From: Mycobacterium sp. 3519A
GTDB lineage: Bacteria > Actinomycetota > Actinomycetes > Mycobacteriales > Mycobacteriaceae
Direction of reading: 5' to 3'
Assembly: GCF_900240945.1 (NCBI RefSeq)
Contig: NZ_OESG01000013.1
Location: forward strand, 372,001-436,000
DNA: 64,000 nucleotides
The notes below the pieces were generated by a model. That model was not told where the DNA came from. It saw nothing but the letters and a program-made list of their open reading frames with translations, and ran no database searches. Positions 1-8,181 of this stretch are shown piece by piece. Each line of letters starts with the position of its first letter. Position 1 is the first letter of the stretch. The position numbers and the translations under genes were made by a program.

Positions 1-162
1 GTCGGTCCCACCGTAGCCCTCGGCGGGATGCTTCGGGAACAGCAGCCGTTCGAATGTCCACAAGCTGGTGTAGCCCGCCGCTTCGGCCGTCTTAGCGGCT
101 TCGACGAGGTCGTGTTGGAGGTCGACCCCGAGTCGCTGGGGCAGGCGCAGTCCGAGTTTCAT
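1..162 (-). CDS. LLM-class flavin/F420 oxidoreductase, N-terminal fragment
   Basis: Only the first 54 codons lie in the window; the gene runs off the left edge. The translation begins MKLGLRLPQ and continues with a helix ending EAAGYTSLWTFERLLFP. This is the first strand and helix of the luciferase-like (LLM) TIM barrel, which in mycobacteria usually binds coenzyme F420. The ATG at 162 faces the MerR gene at 224, and the MerR-type operator at 183-204 lies between them, so this gene may be the regulator's target. The substrate cannot be told from the fragment. Confidence 0.7.
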   Translation of the reverse strand, partial: MKLGLRLPQRLGVDLQHDLVEAAKTAEAAGYTSLWTFERLLFPKHPAEGYGGTD

Positions 163-182
163 GTCCACGCATCGAGTGTTCA

Positions 183-204
183 ACCTTCACATTGATGTGA
201 AGGT
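183..204. promoter_or_regulatory. MerR-type operator in the divergent promoter
   Basis: A perfect inverted repeat, ACCTTCACAT-TG-ATGTGAAGGT, has 10-base arms around a 2-base centre. It sits between a possible -35 (TTCAAC, 179-184) and a -10-like element (around 204-210) with roughly 19-20 bases between them. That over-long spacing, with the palindrome inside it, is typical of promoters untwisted by MerR-family activators such as SoxR and MerR. It lies 19 bases upstream of the MerR start and 20 bases upstream of the divergent oxidoreductase start, so it may control one or both. Confidence 0.75.
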
Positions 205-223
205 CATATGTAACCTTGAGCAC

Positions 224-610
224 ATGAGGATCGGCGAACTTGCGGAGCGCACCGGCGTCTCGCGCCGGCTGCTGCGCTACTACGAGGAGCAGGGGCTGCT
301 CACGCCCAGCCGCGGTGACAACGGGTACCGGGAGTACAGCGAGCCGACGGTCGATGTGGTGCTGCAGATCAAGGGACTGCTCGATGCCGGGCTGCCGACC
401 CGCATCATTCAGGAACTGCTGCCGTGCCTGGATCAGCCGCAGACCATCTACGTTCCGGACGTGACTCCCGACATGATCACCACGCTGCGACGCGAACAGG
501 CCCGGCTGACCGAACGCATCGAGTTCCTGACCCGCAACCGGGACGCCGTCGCCGACTACCTGGACAAGGTCCTCAAAGTCAAGGCGGCCAACGCATCTCG
601 CGCGGGTTGA
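224..610 (+). CDS. MerR-family transcriptional regulator
   Basis: A 128-residue protein. The ATG at 224 was chosen because it opens with the canonical MerR start MRIGELAERTGVS; the upstream extension to 161 would run through the operator. A winged helix occupies residues 1-70 (RLLRYYEEQGLL, NGYREYSE), followed by a long C-terminal helix (about 85-120) that would form the antiparallel dimerisation coil. No cysteine or obvious metal-binding tail is present, so a small-molecule or redox-independent ligand is more likely than a metal. It is probably autoregulated through the palindrome just upstream and may control the divergent LLM oxidoreductase. Confidence 0.9.
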   Translation: MRIGELAERTGVSRRLLRYYEEQGLLTPSRGDNGYREYSEPTVDVVLQIKGLLDAGLPTRIIQELLPCLDQPQTIYVPDVTPDMITTLRREQARLTERIEFLTRNRDAVADYLDKVLKVKAANASRAG

Positions 611-632
611 AGGCCGGCCCGCTCAGGGCTCC

Positions 633-773
633 CTACTCGTCGCGGTCAGGCTCGGTCAGTTCCGGCGCGTTCTCCCGGGTCGCCATCCCGCCCTCGCGGC
701 CGTGATCGGCCGGGCCCGGCGGCGGGTCGACCTTCGCCGAGTCGTCGTTTTGCCTATCAGTTTCCTTGGTCAT
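633..773 (-). CDS. Small acidic hypothetical protein
   Basis: A possible 46-residue, highly charged, Pro-rich protein (begins MTKETDRQNDD) whose ATG lies 29 bases beyond the mmpL stop on the same strand. It has no hydrophobic segment and no recognised domain. The ribosome-binding site is weak. It could be a small tail gene of the mmpS-mmpL operon or a chance frame in GC-rich DNA; conservation would decide. Confidence 0.35.
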   Translation of the reverse strand: MTKETDRQNDDSAKVDPPPGPADHGREGGMATRENAPELTEPDRDE

Positions 774-802
774 GACCGACCGAATACCCCGCGCCGCCGA
801 AT

Positions 803-3658
803 CTAGAACAGCGCCAGCTGCCGGTCCTGCCCGAACTTCACCGGAACGGGCCGCTGCCGCACCCGCACCGGCCACCAGAACCACCGCCCCAGCAGTGCGG
901 CGATCGACGGCGTCATGAACGACCGCACAATCAGCGTGTCGAACAGCAGACCCAACGCGATCGTCGTTCCGATCTGCCCCAGCACCCGCAGGTCGCTGAA
1001 GATGAACGACGCCATCGTGAACGCGAACACCAACCCCGCCGCCGTCACTACCGAACCACTGCCCGCCATCGACCGGATGATGCCCGTGTTGATCCCGGCG
1101 TGGATCTCCTCTTTGAACCTTGACACCAACAACAGGTTGTAATCCGAGCCCACCGCCAACAGCAGGATCACCGCCAACGGCAGGATCACCCAATACAAGT
1201 CGACACCCAACAGGTGCTGCCACACCAACACCGACACACCGAACGACGCACCCAGCGACAGCGCCACCGTGCCGACGATCACCAACGCCGCCACCAGGCT
1301 TCGGGTGATGAACAACATGATCAGCAGGATCAAACTCAGCGACGCGATGCCGGCGATCATCAGGTCGTAGTGCGCCATCTCGGCGATGTCCTTGTACGTC
1401 GAGGCCGTACCGCCGATATAGATCTTCGACCCCGCCAACGGCGTCCCCTTCACCGCCTCAGCCGCCGCATGTCGAATCCCATCGATATGCGAAATGCCTT
1501 CCGGCGTCGCCGGATCCACATCGTGAGTGATGATCATCCGCGCCGCCTTACCATCCGGCGACAAGAACAGCTTCAGCCCGCGCAGGAACTCCGGGTTACT
1601 GAACGCCTCTGGCGGCAGATAGAACGAATCATCGGTCTTCGACGCGTTGTACGCCGCCCCCAACTGCGTCGAGTTCTCCAGCGCCTTGGCCGTCTGGTCG
1701 TAGATTCCCGACGTCGTCGCATGATTCGTCATCGTCAGGTCGCGGTTGGTCTCCTGGTTGGCGATCTGCGGCGGAATCAACGCCAGCAACTTCGGCTGCA
1801 AGTCGTCGAGTTTGGCGATACTGCCCGAGACATTGGCCAGCTGATCGGTCAACTCGTTGATGCCGTCGAGCGCGTCGAACAACGACCGCAGCGCCCAACA
1901 CGCGGGGATGTCGAAACAGTGCGGCTCCCAATAGAAGTAGTTGCGCAGCGGCCGGAAGAAGTCGTCGAAGTTGGCGATCTTGTCGCGCAGATTTTGCGCA
2001 GTGGCCACCGTGTCGGCGAACGCCTGACTCTGCTCGTGGGTGATCGCGCTGGACTGCTGCTGCAACGCATACTGCTGACGCAACACGTCGATGGAGTCGT
2101 TGATGACCTGAACCTGCCGCACCAGATCCGACGCCCGATCCTGTTGGAACGGCAGGTTGTTGATCTGCGCGGCGCTGTTGGCGCTGAGCTGGAACGGAAT
2201 CGAGGTGTTGTCCAGCGGCGTGCCCAACGGTCGGGTGATCGACTGCACCTGCGCGATGCCATCGGTGTGGAACACCGCCTTGGCCACCCGCTCCAACAGG
2301 ATCATGTCGGTCGGATTGCGCAGATCGTGGTCGGCCTCGATCATCAACAATTCAGGATTCAACCGCGCCTTCGAGAAATGCCGCTCCGCCGCCGCATACC
2401 CCACATTCGACGGCGCACTGGCCGGCATGTACGGGCCGACGTCGTAACTGACCTTGTAGCCCGACAACGCAGCCAACCCGACGAACGCCAACGCCAACGT
2501 CGCGATCAGGATCGGCCCCGGCCACCGCACGATCGCCGTCCCGATCCGCCGCCAACCCCGTTTGGCCGTCTTGCGTTTCGGCTCCAACAGTCCGAAGCGG
2601 CTGCCGATCACCAACACCGCCGGCGCCAACGACAGCGACGCCACCAACGCCACCAGGACACCGATCGCCGCCGGGATGCCCAGGCTCTGGAAGTACGGCA
2701 ACCGGGTGAAGTACAAACATGCCACCGCACCCGCGATCGTCAACCCCGACCCGAGAATCACGTGCGACGTTCCGCGATACATGTCGTAGAACGAGGCCTC
2801 CCTGTCGAGGCCGTCGTTGCGTCTCTCTTGATAACGGCCGAGCAGGAAGATGACATAGTCGGTGCCCGCCGCGATCACCAGCAACGTTAGGATGTTCGTC
2901 GAATACGTCGACAGCCCAATGAGTCCCACGTTCGCCAGAAACGAGACGATCCCGCGCGCCGCGGACATCTCGACCAGCACCGTGAGCAGCGCCAGGATCA
3001 TCGTCACCGGGGAGCGGTAGACGATCAGCAGCATCACCGCGATCACCGCGACGGTCAGGATCGTGACGAAGGTGGTGCTCTCGTTGCCCACTTCGAATTG
3101 GTCGGCGATCTGTGCCGCCGAGCCCGCGACGTAGGCGTGAATGCCCGGTGGGGCAGGGGTTTTGGCGATGATCTGGCGCAGCGCGTCCACCGACTCCAGC
3201 GACAACGCCTCACCCTGATTGCCAGCCAAAAACACCTGCACGTAGGCGGCTTTACCGTCCGGGCTCTGCGAACCCGCCGCAGTCAGCGGATCACCCCAGA
3301 AGTCCTGCACATGCTGAACGTGTTTGGTGTCTTCGTTGAACCGCTTGACCAACTCGTCGTAGTAGCGGTGCGCCTCGGCCCCCAACGGCTGGTCACCCTC
3401 GAGCACCACCATCGCCGCACTGTCGGAGTCGAACTCACCGAACACCTTGCCGATCCGCTGAAACGCCTGCAGCGACGGCGAACTCGGCGAACTGAGCGCC
3501 ACGTTGTGCTCTTCGCCGACCTTCTCCAGCTGCGGCACGAACACGTTCGTGATCGCCGCGATCGCCAGCCAGAACAACACGATCGGCACACACAACCGGC
3601 GCACCCACTTGGCCACCCGATTCGTGGCCGTCGCGCGCTCGGCCAGATGTTGGCTCAT
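803..3658 (-). CDS. mmpL: MmpL-family RND transporter
   Basis: A 951-residue inner-membrane RND transporter that exports lipids, siderophores or drugs in mycobacteria. One transmembrane helix near residues 20-40 is followed by a periplasmic loop, then a block of five helices at about 190-355 containing GTDYVIFLLGRY. A large second periplasmic domain precedes a second helix block at about 760-920 containing GSDYNLLLVSRFKEE, the paired Asp-Tyr proton-relay motif of MmpL proteins. The ATG at 3658 overlaps the mmpS stop (ATGA), so it is preferred over a start six codons upstream. Translationally coupled to mmpS; the cargo is unknown. Confidence 0.95.
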   Translation of the reverse strand: MSQHLAERATATNRVAKWVRRLCVPIVLFWLAIAAITNVFVPQLEKVGEEHNVALSSPSSPSLQAFQRIGKVFGEFDSDSAAMVVLEGDQPLGAEAHRYYDELVKRFNEDTKHVQHVQDFWGDPLTAAGSQSPDGKAAYVQVFLAGNQGEALSLESVDALRQIIAKTPAPPGIHAYVAGSAAQIADQFEVGNESTTFVTILTVAVIAVMLLIVYRSPVTMILALLTVLVEMSAARGIVSFLANVGLIGLSTYSTNILTLLVIAAGTDYVIFLLGRYQERRNDGLDREASFYDMYRGTSHVILGSGLTIAGAVACLYFTRLPYFQSLGIPAAIGVLVALVASLSLAPAVLVIGSRFGLLEPKRKTAKRGWRRIGTAIVRWPGPILIATLALAFVGLAALSGYKVSYDVGPYMPASAPSNVGYAAAERHFSKARLNPELLMIEADHDLRNPTDMILLERVAKAVFHTDGIAQVQSITRPLGTPLDNTSIPFQLSANSAAQINNLPFQQDRASDLVRQVQVINDSIDVLRQQYALQQQSSAITHEQSQAFADTVATAQNLRDKIANFDDFFRPLRNYFYWEPHCFDIPACWALRSLFDALDGINELTDQLANVSGSIAKLDDLQPKLLALIPPQIANQETNRDLTMTNHATTSGIYDQTAKALENSTQLGAAYNASKTDDSFYLPPEAFSNPEFLRGLKLFLSPDGKAARMIITHDVDPATPEGISHIDGIRHAAAEAVKGTPLAGSKIYIGGTASTYKDIAEMAHYDLMIAGIASLSLILLIMLFITRSLVAALVIVGTVALSLGASFGVSVLVWQHLLGVDLYWVILPLAVILLLAVGSDYNLLLVSRFKEEIHAGINTGIIRSMAGSGSVVTAAGLVFAFTMASFIFSDLRVLGQIGTTIALGLLFDTLIVRSFMTPSIAALLGRWFWWPVRVRQRPVPVKFGQDRQLALF

Positions 3659-4101
3659 CCGGACTTGTCCAAGCAATAGGTGAAGGCGTTCAACGCGTTG
3701 ACCGTTCTCTCGTCCTTGACGACGTCGTCAATCTTGATCCGGCAGCCCAACGAGTCACTGTCGCCCTGGGCGGAGACGTTGACGAACACCGCCGGCTGGG
3801 TGGTGGTCGTGTCATAGGCCCACGGCAGCGTCGCATTGTCGACGCGCTGCGGTTGGGCGTTGACATCGGTATACGTGATGGTCGCGACCGCGCCCGGCGG
3901 ACCGAACACCTCCATCACCACATGCTTGGGGTTGAACGGGTGAATCTCATTGGCCGCCCCGCTCGGGGTAGAGGTGACGTCCTTCGAGCCGAAAATCCCG
4001 TTCAGCCTGTACACCGCGAATCCCGCTATCGCGACGACCAGCACCGCCACCAGGATCATCCAATGCCGCAGCAGTCGGCTTCCGATCGAAACCCGCGGCA
4101 T
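3655..4101 (-). CDS. mmpS: MmpS-family membrane accessory protein
   Basis: A 148-residue protein with a short basic N-terminus, one transmembrane helix (about residues 12-33, ending VYRLNGIFG) and an extracytoplasmic beta-rich domain containing FGPPGAVATITYTD, the conserved MmpS pattern. MmpS proteins partner MmpL transporters in export. Its stop codon overlaps the mmpL ATG by four bases, indicating one operon. Two Cys residues near the C-terminus (GCRIKID, TYCLDKSG) may form a disulphide outside the membrane. Confidence 0.93.
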   Translation of the reverse strand: MPRVSIGSRLLRHWMILVAVLVVAIAGFAVYRLNGIFGSKDVTSTPSGAANEIHPFNPKHVVMEVFGPPGAVATITYTDVNAQPQRVDNATLPWAYDTTTTQPAVFVNVSAQGDSDSLGCRIKIDDVVKDERTVNALNAFTYCLDKSG

Positions 4102-4173
4102 CCGTGACCCTTTCAGGCGTTATGGCACGTCGACGAACGGTGGATCATCGCTTGATGGATATCAACTTGGTTG

Positions 4174-4202
4174 ACAGTACGGTACGGGACCGGACCGCAC
4201 AA
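4174..4202 (-). promoter_or_regulatory. Possible mmpS-mmpL promoter and operator
   Basis: On the minus strand TTGTGC (4202-4197) and TACTGT (4179-4174) are spaced by 17 bases, as for a SigA-type promoter about 75-100 bases upstream of mmpS. The spacer consists of tandem short repeats (GGTCC twice, then CGTAC twice), and TTGAT-4-ATCAA lies just downstream at 4155-4168. These repeats could bind the TetR encoded immediately upstream. Read by eye only. Confidence 0.35.
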
Positions 4203-4210
4203 CCCGTCCA

Positions 4211-4795
4211 TCACGCGTTGTGACGACTGAGACTGGGGATCAGCACGTTGTCGACGAGCTCGGCCATGGTGCGGGCCGTTGCCTGCCGCCCGGTCAGCAC
4301 CGACCGGTAGATGAGGTAGCCGGGCAATACGTCCCACAGGTCCTCGGTGATGGCCGACGCGACGATCTCACCGCGCTCGACGGCTCGCTGCAGCACGTCG
4401 CCCACGAGCGCTTGCTTCTGAGCGAGAAATTGCTCCTGCATCACCGTTTCGAGGTCGGGGTTGCGGGAGACCTCGACGAGCACCGCGCGGATAGTGCCTG
4501 CGTGGGTGCTGACGTGCGCGAGGATCTGCTCGCCCAGTGACAGCAGGTCGCCGCGCAGGGTGCCGGTATCCGGATCGACCGCGACCTGCCGAGTGCCCTC
4601 GATGAATGCCGCCAGCACCAACTCGGCCTTCGTCGGCCATCGCCGGTACAGCGTGGCCTTGCTGGCATGCGCCCTGGTGGCCACCGCCTCGAGGGCCAAC
4701 CGGTCATAACCGTGTTCCTGCAGTAGCTCGAGCGTCACCCTGAGCAGCTCGGCTTCCCGTGGCGACCACGGGCAGTCCGGGTCGACCACCTTCAT
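4211..4795 (-). CDS. TetR-family regulator upstream of mmpS-mmpL
   Basis: A 194-residue TetR/AcrR repressor. The N-terminal helix-turn-helix covers residues 15-60 (VATRAHASKATLYRRWPTK is the recognition region), followed by an all-helical ligand domain ending in a TetR_C-type segment (LPGYLIYRSVLTGR). The ATG at 4795 gives the usual family length; longer frames add an unusual Arg/Pro-rich stretch. It lies 109 bases upstream of mmpS on the same strand and is probably its local repressor, as for several mycobacterial mmpSL loci. The ligand is unknown. Confidence 0.88.
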   Translation of the reverse strand: MKVVDPDCPWSPREAELLRVTLELLQEHGYDRLALEAVATRAHASKATLYRRWPTKAELVLAAFIEGTRQVAVDPDTGTLRGDLLSLGEQILAHVSTHAGTIRAVLVEVSRNPDLETVMQEQFLAQKQALVGDVLQRAVERGEIVASAITEDLWDVLPGYLIYRSVLTGRQATARTMAELVDNVLIPSLSRHNA

Positions 4796-4853
4796 GGCAT
4801 GAGTATGGGCCACGTTTCTGATCGGCGAGCAGAGTGCTCGCATTGTGAAGGAA

Positions 4854-6074
4854 CTAGGCGACCTTGGTGACGTGGGCCGCCGATGCCCCGATGGTCGCCT
4901 CACCGTCTCCGATCATCGTGTGCAGCAACGCTTTCTGTTCGCGCTCACCACGCAGCGCTGCACGGTCCACACCGCCGGGCCGCACCAGCGCAGCCACGCT
5001 GCGCACCAAGTTGACCGGAAGTTTCAGCATCGGATACCACGGCGGAATGTACGCAGGCAGCCCCAACGCGCGCATCGCCCGCGGACCGAGGAACCCGCTC
5101 GTCACCGAAAGATGCTGCGCCCGAGCCAGACGACGGCGCAGCCCCGCCACGCTGCGGTAGTGCCATTGCATCGGATCCTCGGCCATCGGCATCGCCAACT
5201 GTTTCGTCGATTCGTCGGGCTCCGACAGCGCGGCCACCGTGTGATACAGCACCCGAATCCCGTCGCGGAAGTCGCGCGGCAGCCACTCGTCGTGCACACC
5301 GATCAGCCATCCGACGTACCGCGTCAAATGCGCGATGCCCTCATACTCCCTGGGGGACAACACAAGTCCCATGCCCAGCCCGCCGGTCGGGGGAGCGATC
5401 AACGCGCCGACGAGGGTGGCGGCCATATCGGTCTGGTTGATCGGCACACCCCACTCGTCGCCGCGCCAGTCGGGCATCGCGCTGACATGCCTGCGGACGA
5501 ACGCGTGGATCAGCCGCACCCGGATCGTGGACCGATAGCCCACACCCTGCGGCGCCATCCCGTTCTCGGCGATGACGTCCATCGCCCACTGCATCGTCTC
5601 GGCGAACCGCTTGTTGGACCCCTTCTCCAGTGCGCCGGTGCGAATCAGCGTCCTGTTGAAACCGGAGAACTGATAGCCGCCGAGCAACGACACGTCGCGC
5701 GCGACGTACATGCCGTCGGCGCCGCCGCGACGCATCGCGCGCTGACCCAGCCGAATCAGCTTCCAGTCCACCCAGTCCGGCACCGTCTCAACGGCGGTGA
5801 AGAACTCACGCAGCGGCTCCGGCGCCTCGGGCACGGCCGCGATGCCGTACGTCAGGGCGCGATCGAACAGTGCACGGGTCTGCTCCATGCCTGCCGACGA
5901 CATCCACTCCACCAGGCGGTCCATCGGCGCGTCGCCGACGGTCAGATGCTCGCCGAGCTTCCGCCACCGCTCGGCCGTCGGCTCGCGCACCCCGAGCACG
6001 GTCGCGAAGAGGCGGACCGCGGCGGGCACCGGACCCGGTGCGGCCGGATGGCGAGCCGGAACGGGCTGGTTCAT
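4854..6074 (-). CDS. DUF2236 (MpaB/latex-clearing-protein-like) oxygenase-family protein
   Basis: A 406-residue helical protein of the DUF2236 family, whose characterised relatives include the haem-dependent latex-clearing protein and MpaB. Family-typical stretches are visible: GVGYRSTIRVRLIHAFVRRH near the middle, then WGVPINQTDMAATL and YVGWLIGVHDEWLP. The ATG at 6074 is preferred to the longer frame because a good Shine-Dalgarno (GGAGAG) lies 6-7 bases upstream. No signal peptide was seen. It is divergent from a TetR gene with a 63-base shared promoter region, so it is probably that regulator's target. The substrate is unknown. Confidence 0.85.
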   Translation of the reverse strand: MNQPVPARHPAAPGPVPAAVRLFATVLGVREPTAERWRKLGEHLTVGDAPMDRLVEWMSSAGMEQTRALFDRALTYGIAAVPEAPEPLREFFTAVETVPDWVDWKLIRLGQRAMRRGGADGMYVARDVSLLGGYQFSGFNRTLIRTGALEKGSNKRFAETMQWAMDVIAENGMAPQGVGYRSTIRVRLIHAFVRRHVSAMPDWRGDEWGVPINQTDMAATLVGALIAPPTGGLGMGLVLSPREYEGIAHLTRYVGWLIGVHDEWLPRDFRDGIRVLYHTVAALSEPDESTKQLAMPMAEDPMQWHYRSVAGLRRRLARAQHLSVTSGFLGPRAMRALGLPAYIPPWYPMLKLPVNLVRSVAALVRPGGVDRAALRGEREQKALLHTMIGDGEATIGASAAHVTKVA

Positions 6075-6137
6075 CGACACTCTCCAGTTCTGATAACAAG
6101 CGTTGTCCAAATGTAGGACGCGAGTAGTGTCGCGTCA
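6075..6137. promoter_or_regulatory. Divergent promoter region of the DUF2236 and tetR genes
   Basis: For tetR, TTGTCC (6103-6108) and TAGTGT (6125-6130) are spaced by 16 bases and would start transcription at or next to the ATG at 6138, a leaderless mRNA as is common in mycobacteria. Two short dyads overlap this promoter: ACAA-GCG-TTGT (6096-6106) and GTCC-7-GGAC (6105-6119). Either could be the TetR operator. Confidence 0.4.
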
Positions 6138-6764
6138 ATGAAACGCGCAGAGGTGGTGCGCGACTACGGCGGCATCAGCGCGGACGACCGCCGCACCGAA
6201 CGGCGCGAAAAGCTGCTGACCGCCGCGCGGCAGATCTGGGGCGCATCCGGCGTCACCGAGGTCACGGTCCGCGGCGTCTGCAGCGCCGCGGGACTGACCA
6301 GCCGGTACTTCTACGAGCAGTTCGACAATCGGGAGGCGTTGCTGTTCGCCGTCGCCGACGAGGTGCGCGACGAGTTACTGGCCGCGCTGGTCGAGGCGGG
6401 CGTCGGCCATCCCGGCTCGCTCAACGACAAACTGCGGCCCGCGTTTTCGGCGTTCCTCCAGATCATCGCCGCGAACCCGGACGTGCACCGCATCGCGACC
6501 CGCGACGTCAGCAGCGTGCCGGGACTCGCCGAACACCGCGCACACATACTCGACCTCATCACCGAGTTGATCATCGAGCACGCGCCCGATGTCCTTGGCG
6601 AGGAGACGCCGAGTCCGGTGGCGCTGCGTCGCGGCGCGCTGTTCATGGTCGGCGGCGTGAACCACCTCATCGAGACCTGGCTCGACGATCCGGTGGAGAC
6701 TCCGGCCGAACTCGCGGCCATCTGCGCGGACCTGTGCGTCGCGGTGGTCAACGGCATCGGCTAA
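6138..6764 (+). CDS. TetR-family regulator
   Basis: A 208-residue TetR protein. Helix-turn-helix at about residues 28-70 (VTVRGVCSAAGLTSRYFYEQF), followed by a helical ligand-binding domain. Divergent from the DUF2236 gene and likely its repressor and its own. The stop overlaps the end of the convergent PucR gene by four bases. The inducer is unknown. Confidence 0.9.
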   Translation: MKRAEVVRDYGGISADDRRTERREKLLTAARQIWGASGVTEVTVRGVCSAAGLTSRYFYEQFDNREALLFAVADEVRDELLAALVEAGVGHPGSLNDKLRPAFSAFLQIIAANPDVHRIATRDVSSVPGLAEHRAHILDLITELIIEHAPDVLGEETPSPVALRRGALFMVGGVNHLIETWLDDPVETPAELAAICADLCVAVVNGIG

Positions 6765-7969
6765 CCGAGGCCAAGTGCCGCCGCGGCGTCAGTACGGCCG
6801 GATTTCGAACTTTCGACCGCGAACGCTATGGCGGTTGTCGCGAGGTCGCTGGTGACGGCGAGGTCGAGTCCGGTCAGCGACGTGAAGGCAGCCAGCCGTT
6901 TGCGAACGGTGTTGCGGTGTCGAAAGGTTCGCGCGGCGATATCCGCGATCGTCCCGCCGTGCGCGACCAGATCACCCACAGTTTCGAGGATGCCGTTGCG
7001 TTCGTGTGTGGTGAGGTTGTCGAGCGGCCGGAACACCGCGGCGTGAAGTGCTTCCGACAGTTCGGCATTGGCGGCGGTGACGGCGTGCAACCAATTGTCC
7101 CGCACGCGACGGACTCCGGGGTCCGACCGCCCGCCGACCACCATTCGTGCCAGTCGGATGGCCCTCGGTACGGCGGACAGGCCGTCGGCTTCGATGACCG
7201 AACACGTGTGTTCCTTCAGGGGTGCGAGATCGGTGGTGACGTCGATGTGCCGGCTGGGCACGTGGACGATGCCGCGAAGCTCCTGCGCGAACCAGTTGAA
7301 GTAGTAGTCGTAGCCGGCGGCGTCCAGGCGGGTCACGCATTCCGCCACCAATTCCGGTCGCGGGCTTGGGAAAGCGCCGACGAGGCACACGTAGTGACCG
7401 GTGGCGGGCAGCCCGAGCATGCGCGCGGCGTTGTCGACGGTGGGCTGGTTGTGATCGCCCTCGAGCAGCAACTGTTCGAACGCCGCCGAACGGATCTCCT
7501 CCCGGCTGCCCTGCGCGACTTGGTAACCGTGCACGACTTCCTCGGTGCTGGCCTCGATCGACTCCCACACCATCAACGACGAACGCTCGAGGAAGTCGGC
7601 CCGGGTATCGACGCCGAGCGCACGGCCTTCGGCGATCAACGCCTCCCAGAGTGTCTTGAGGTCAATGCGGAAGGCGTGTAGCACGCTCGACAGCGGAACG
7701 TTCTGATGCGCCCTGATGTGGCCGACGTCGAGCGCCGCGGTCTTCACATCGTCCGGGATGTCGTCGCCGACGAGGCGGGCCAGCGCGAGACGCATTGTGC
7801 GGTCCATCTGGTAACGCAGATCGTCCTCGCTGACGACACCCGCGGAGTACACCGGTTCGTCGTTGATGGTCTGTTCCACCGCGCTGTCGATGATCTGCGG
7901 GAGTCGGATGTTGAGCAAGCGGCGTGCGGCCGCCCGGATCAACAGGGTTGTCTGGTCGGAGTCAGCCAT
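6761..7969 (-). CDS. PucR/CdaR-family transcriptional regulator
   Basis: A 402-residue regulator. The N-terminal half is a helical sensor-like region, the middle resembles the GGDEF-like domain of CdaR proteins, and the C-terminus has the PucR-type helix-turn-helix (FRHRNTVRKRLAAFTSLTG) at about residues 340-375. Family members activate catabolic genes in response to the substrate (purines, sugar acids, amines). It is divergent from the kinase gene at 8182 that opens the catabolic island, so it probably controls the kinase-ABC-pxp operon. A short palindrome at 8052-8064 lies in the shared 212-base intergenic region. Confidence 0.85.
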   Translation of the reverse strand: MADSDQTTLLIRAAARRLLNIRLPQIIDSAVEQTINDEPVYSAGVVSEDDLRYQMDRTMRLALARLVGDDIPDDVKTAALDVGHIRAHQNVPLSSVLHAFRIDLKTLWEALIAEGRALGVDTRADFLERSSLMVWESIEASTEEVVHGYQVAQGSREEIRSAAFEQLLLEGDHNQPTVDNAARMLGLPATGHYVCLVGAFPSPRPELVAECVTRLDAAGYDYYFNWFAQELRGIVHVPSRHIDVTTDLAPLKEHTCSVIEADGLSAVPRAIRLARMVVGGRSDPGVRRVRDNWLHAVTAANAELSEALHAAVFRPLDNLTTHERNGILETVGDLVAHGGTIADIAARTFRHRNTVRKRLAAFTSLTGLDLAVTSDLATTAIAFAVESSKSGRTDAAAALGLG

Positions 7970-8051
7970 CTGCGCTCCTCTCGATTCGAGATGCGCTCCT
8001 CACACGGGAGCAACTCGCCAGAAACAATAGCCGCCCGACCGGACGCAAAAT

Positions 8052-8064
8052 GTGCAAAGTGCAC
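8052..8064. promoter_or_regulatory. Short palindrome between the pucR-like gene and the catabolic operon
   Basis: GTGCA-AAG-TGCAC is a perfect 5-base inverted repeat with a 3-base centre, lying 83 bases from the PucR start and 118 bases from the kinase start. It is a candidate binding site for the PucR protein. The rest of 7970-8181 shows no clear -10/-35 pair by eye; the kinase has a strong ribosome-binding site (AAAGGAGA). Confidence 0.35.
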
Positions 8065-8181
8065 TTGATCCGGTCGAATCGTGCGCCATCACGCGCATTG
8101 ACGTGGGCATTCTGCCGCCATTGAATGTGCTGTACGACACGTTGAAAACGCAACCGATGCGTCGTCCCGGAAAGGAGAACG

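Noticed and set aside
1214..2890. A 558-residue open frame on the plus strand opposite mmpL.
   Set aside because: Arg/Gln/His-rich translation with no domain, antisense to a clear MmpL gene; typical of GC-rich shadow frames.
4171..4176. A perfect TTGACA on the plus strand upstream of mmpS.
   Set aside because: It points away from mmpS towards the tetR 3' end, and no plus-strand gene follows.
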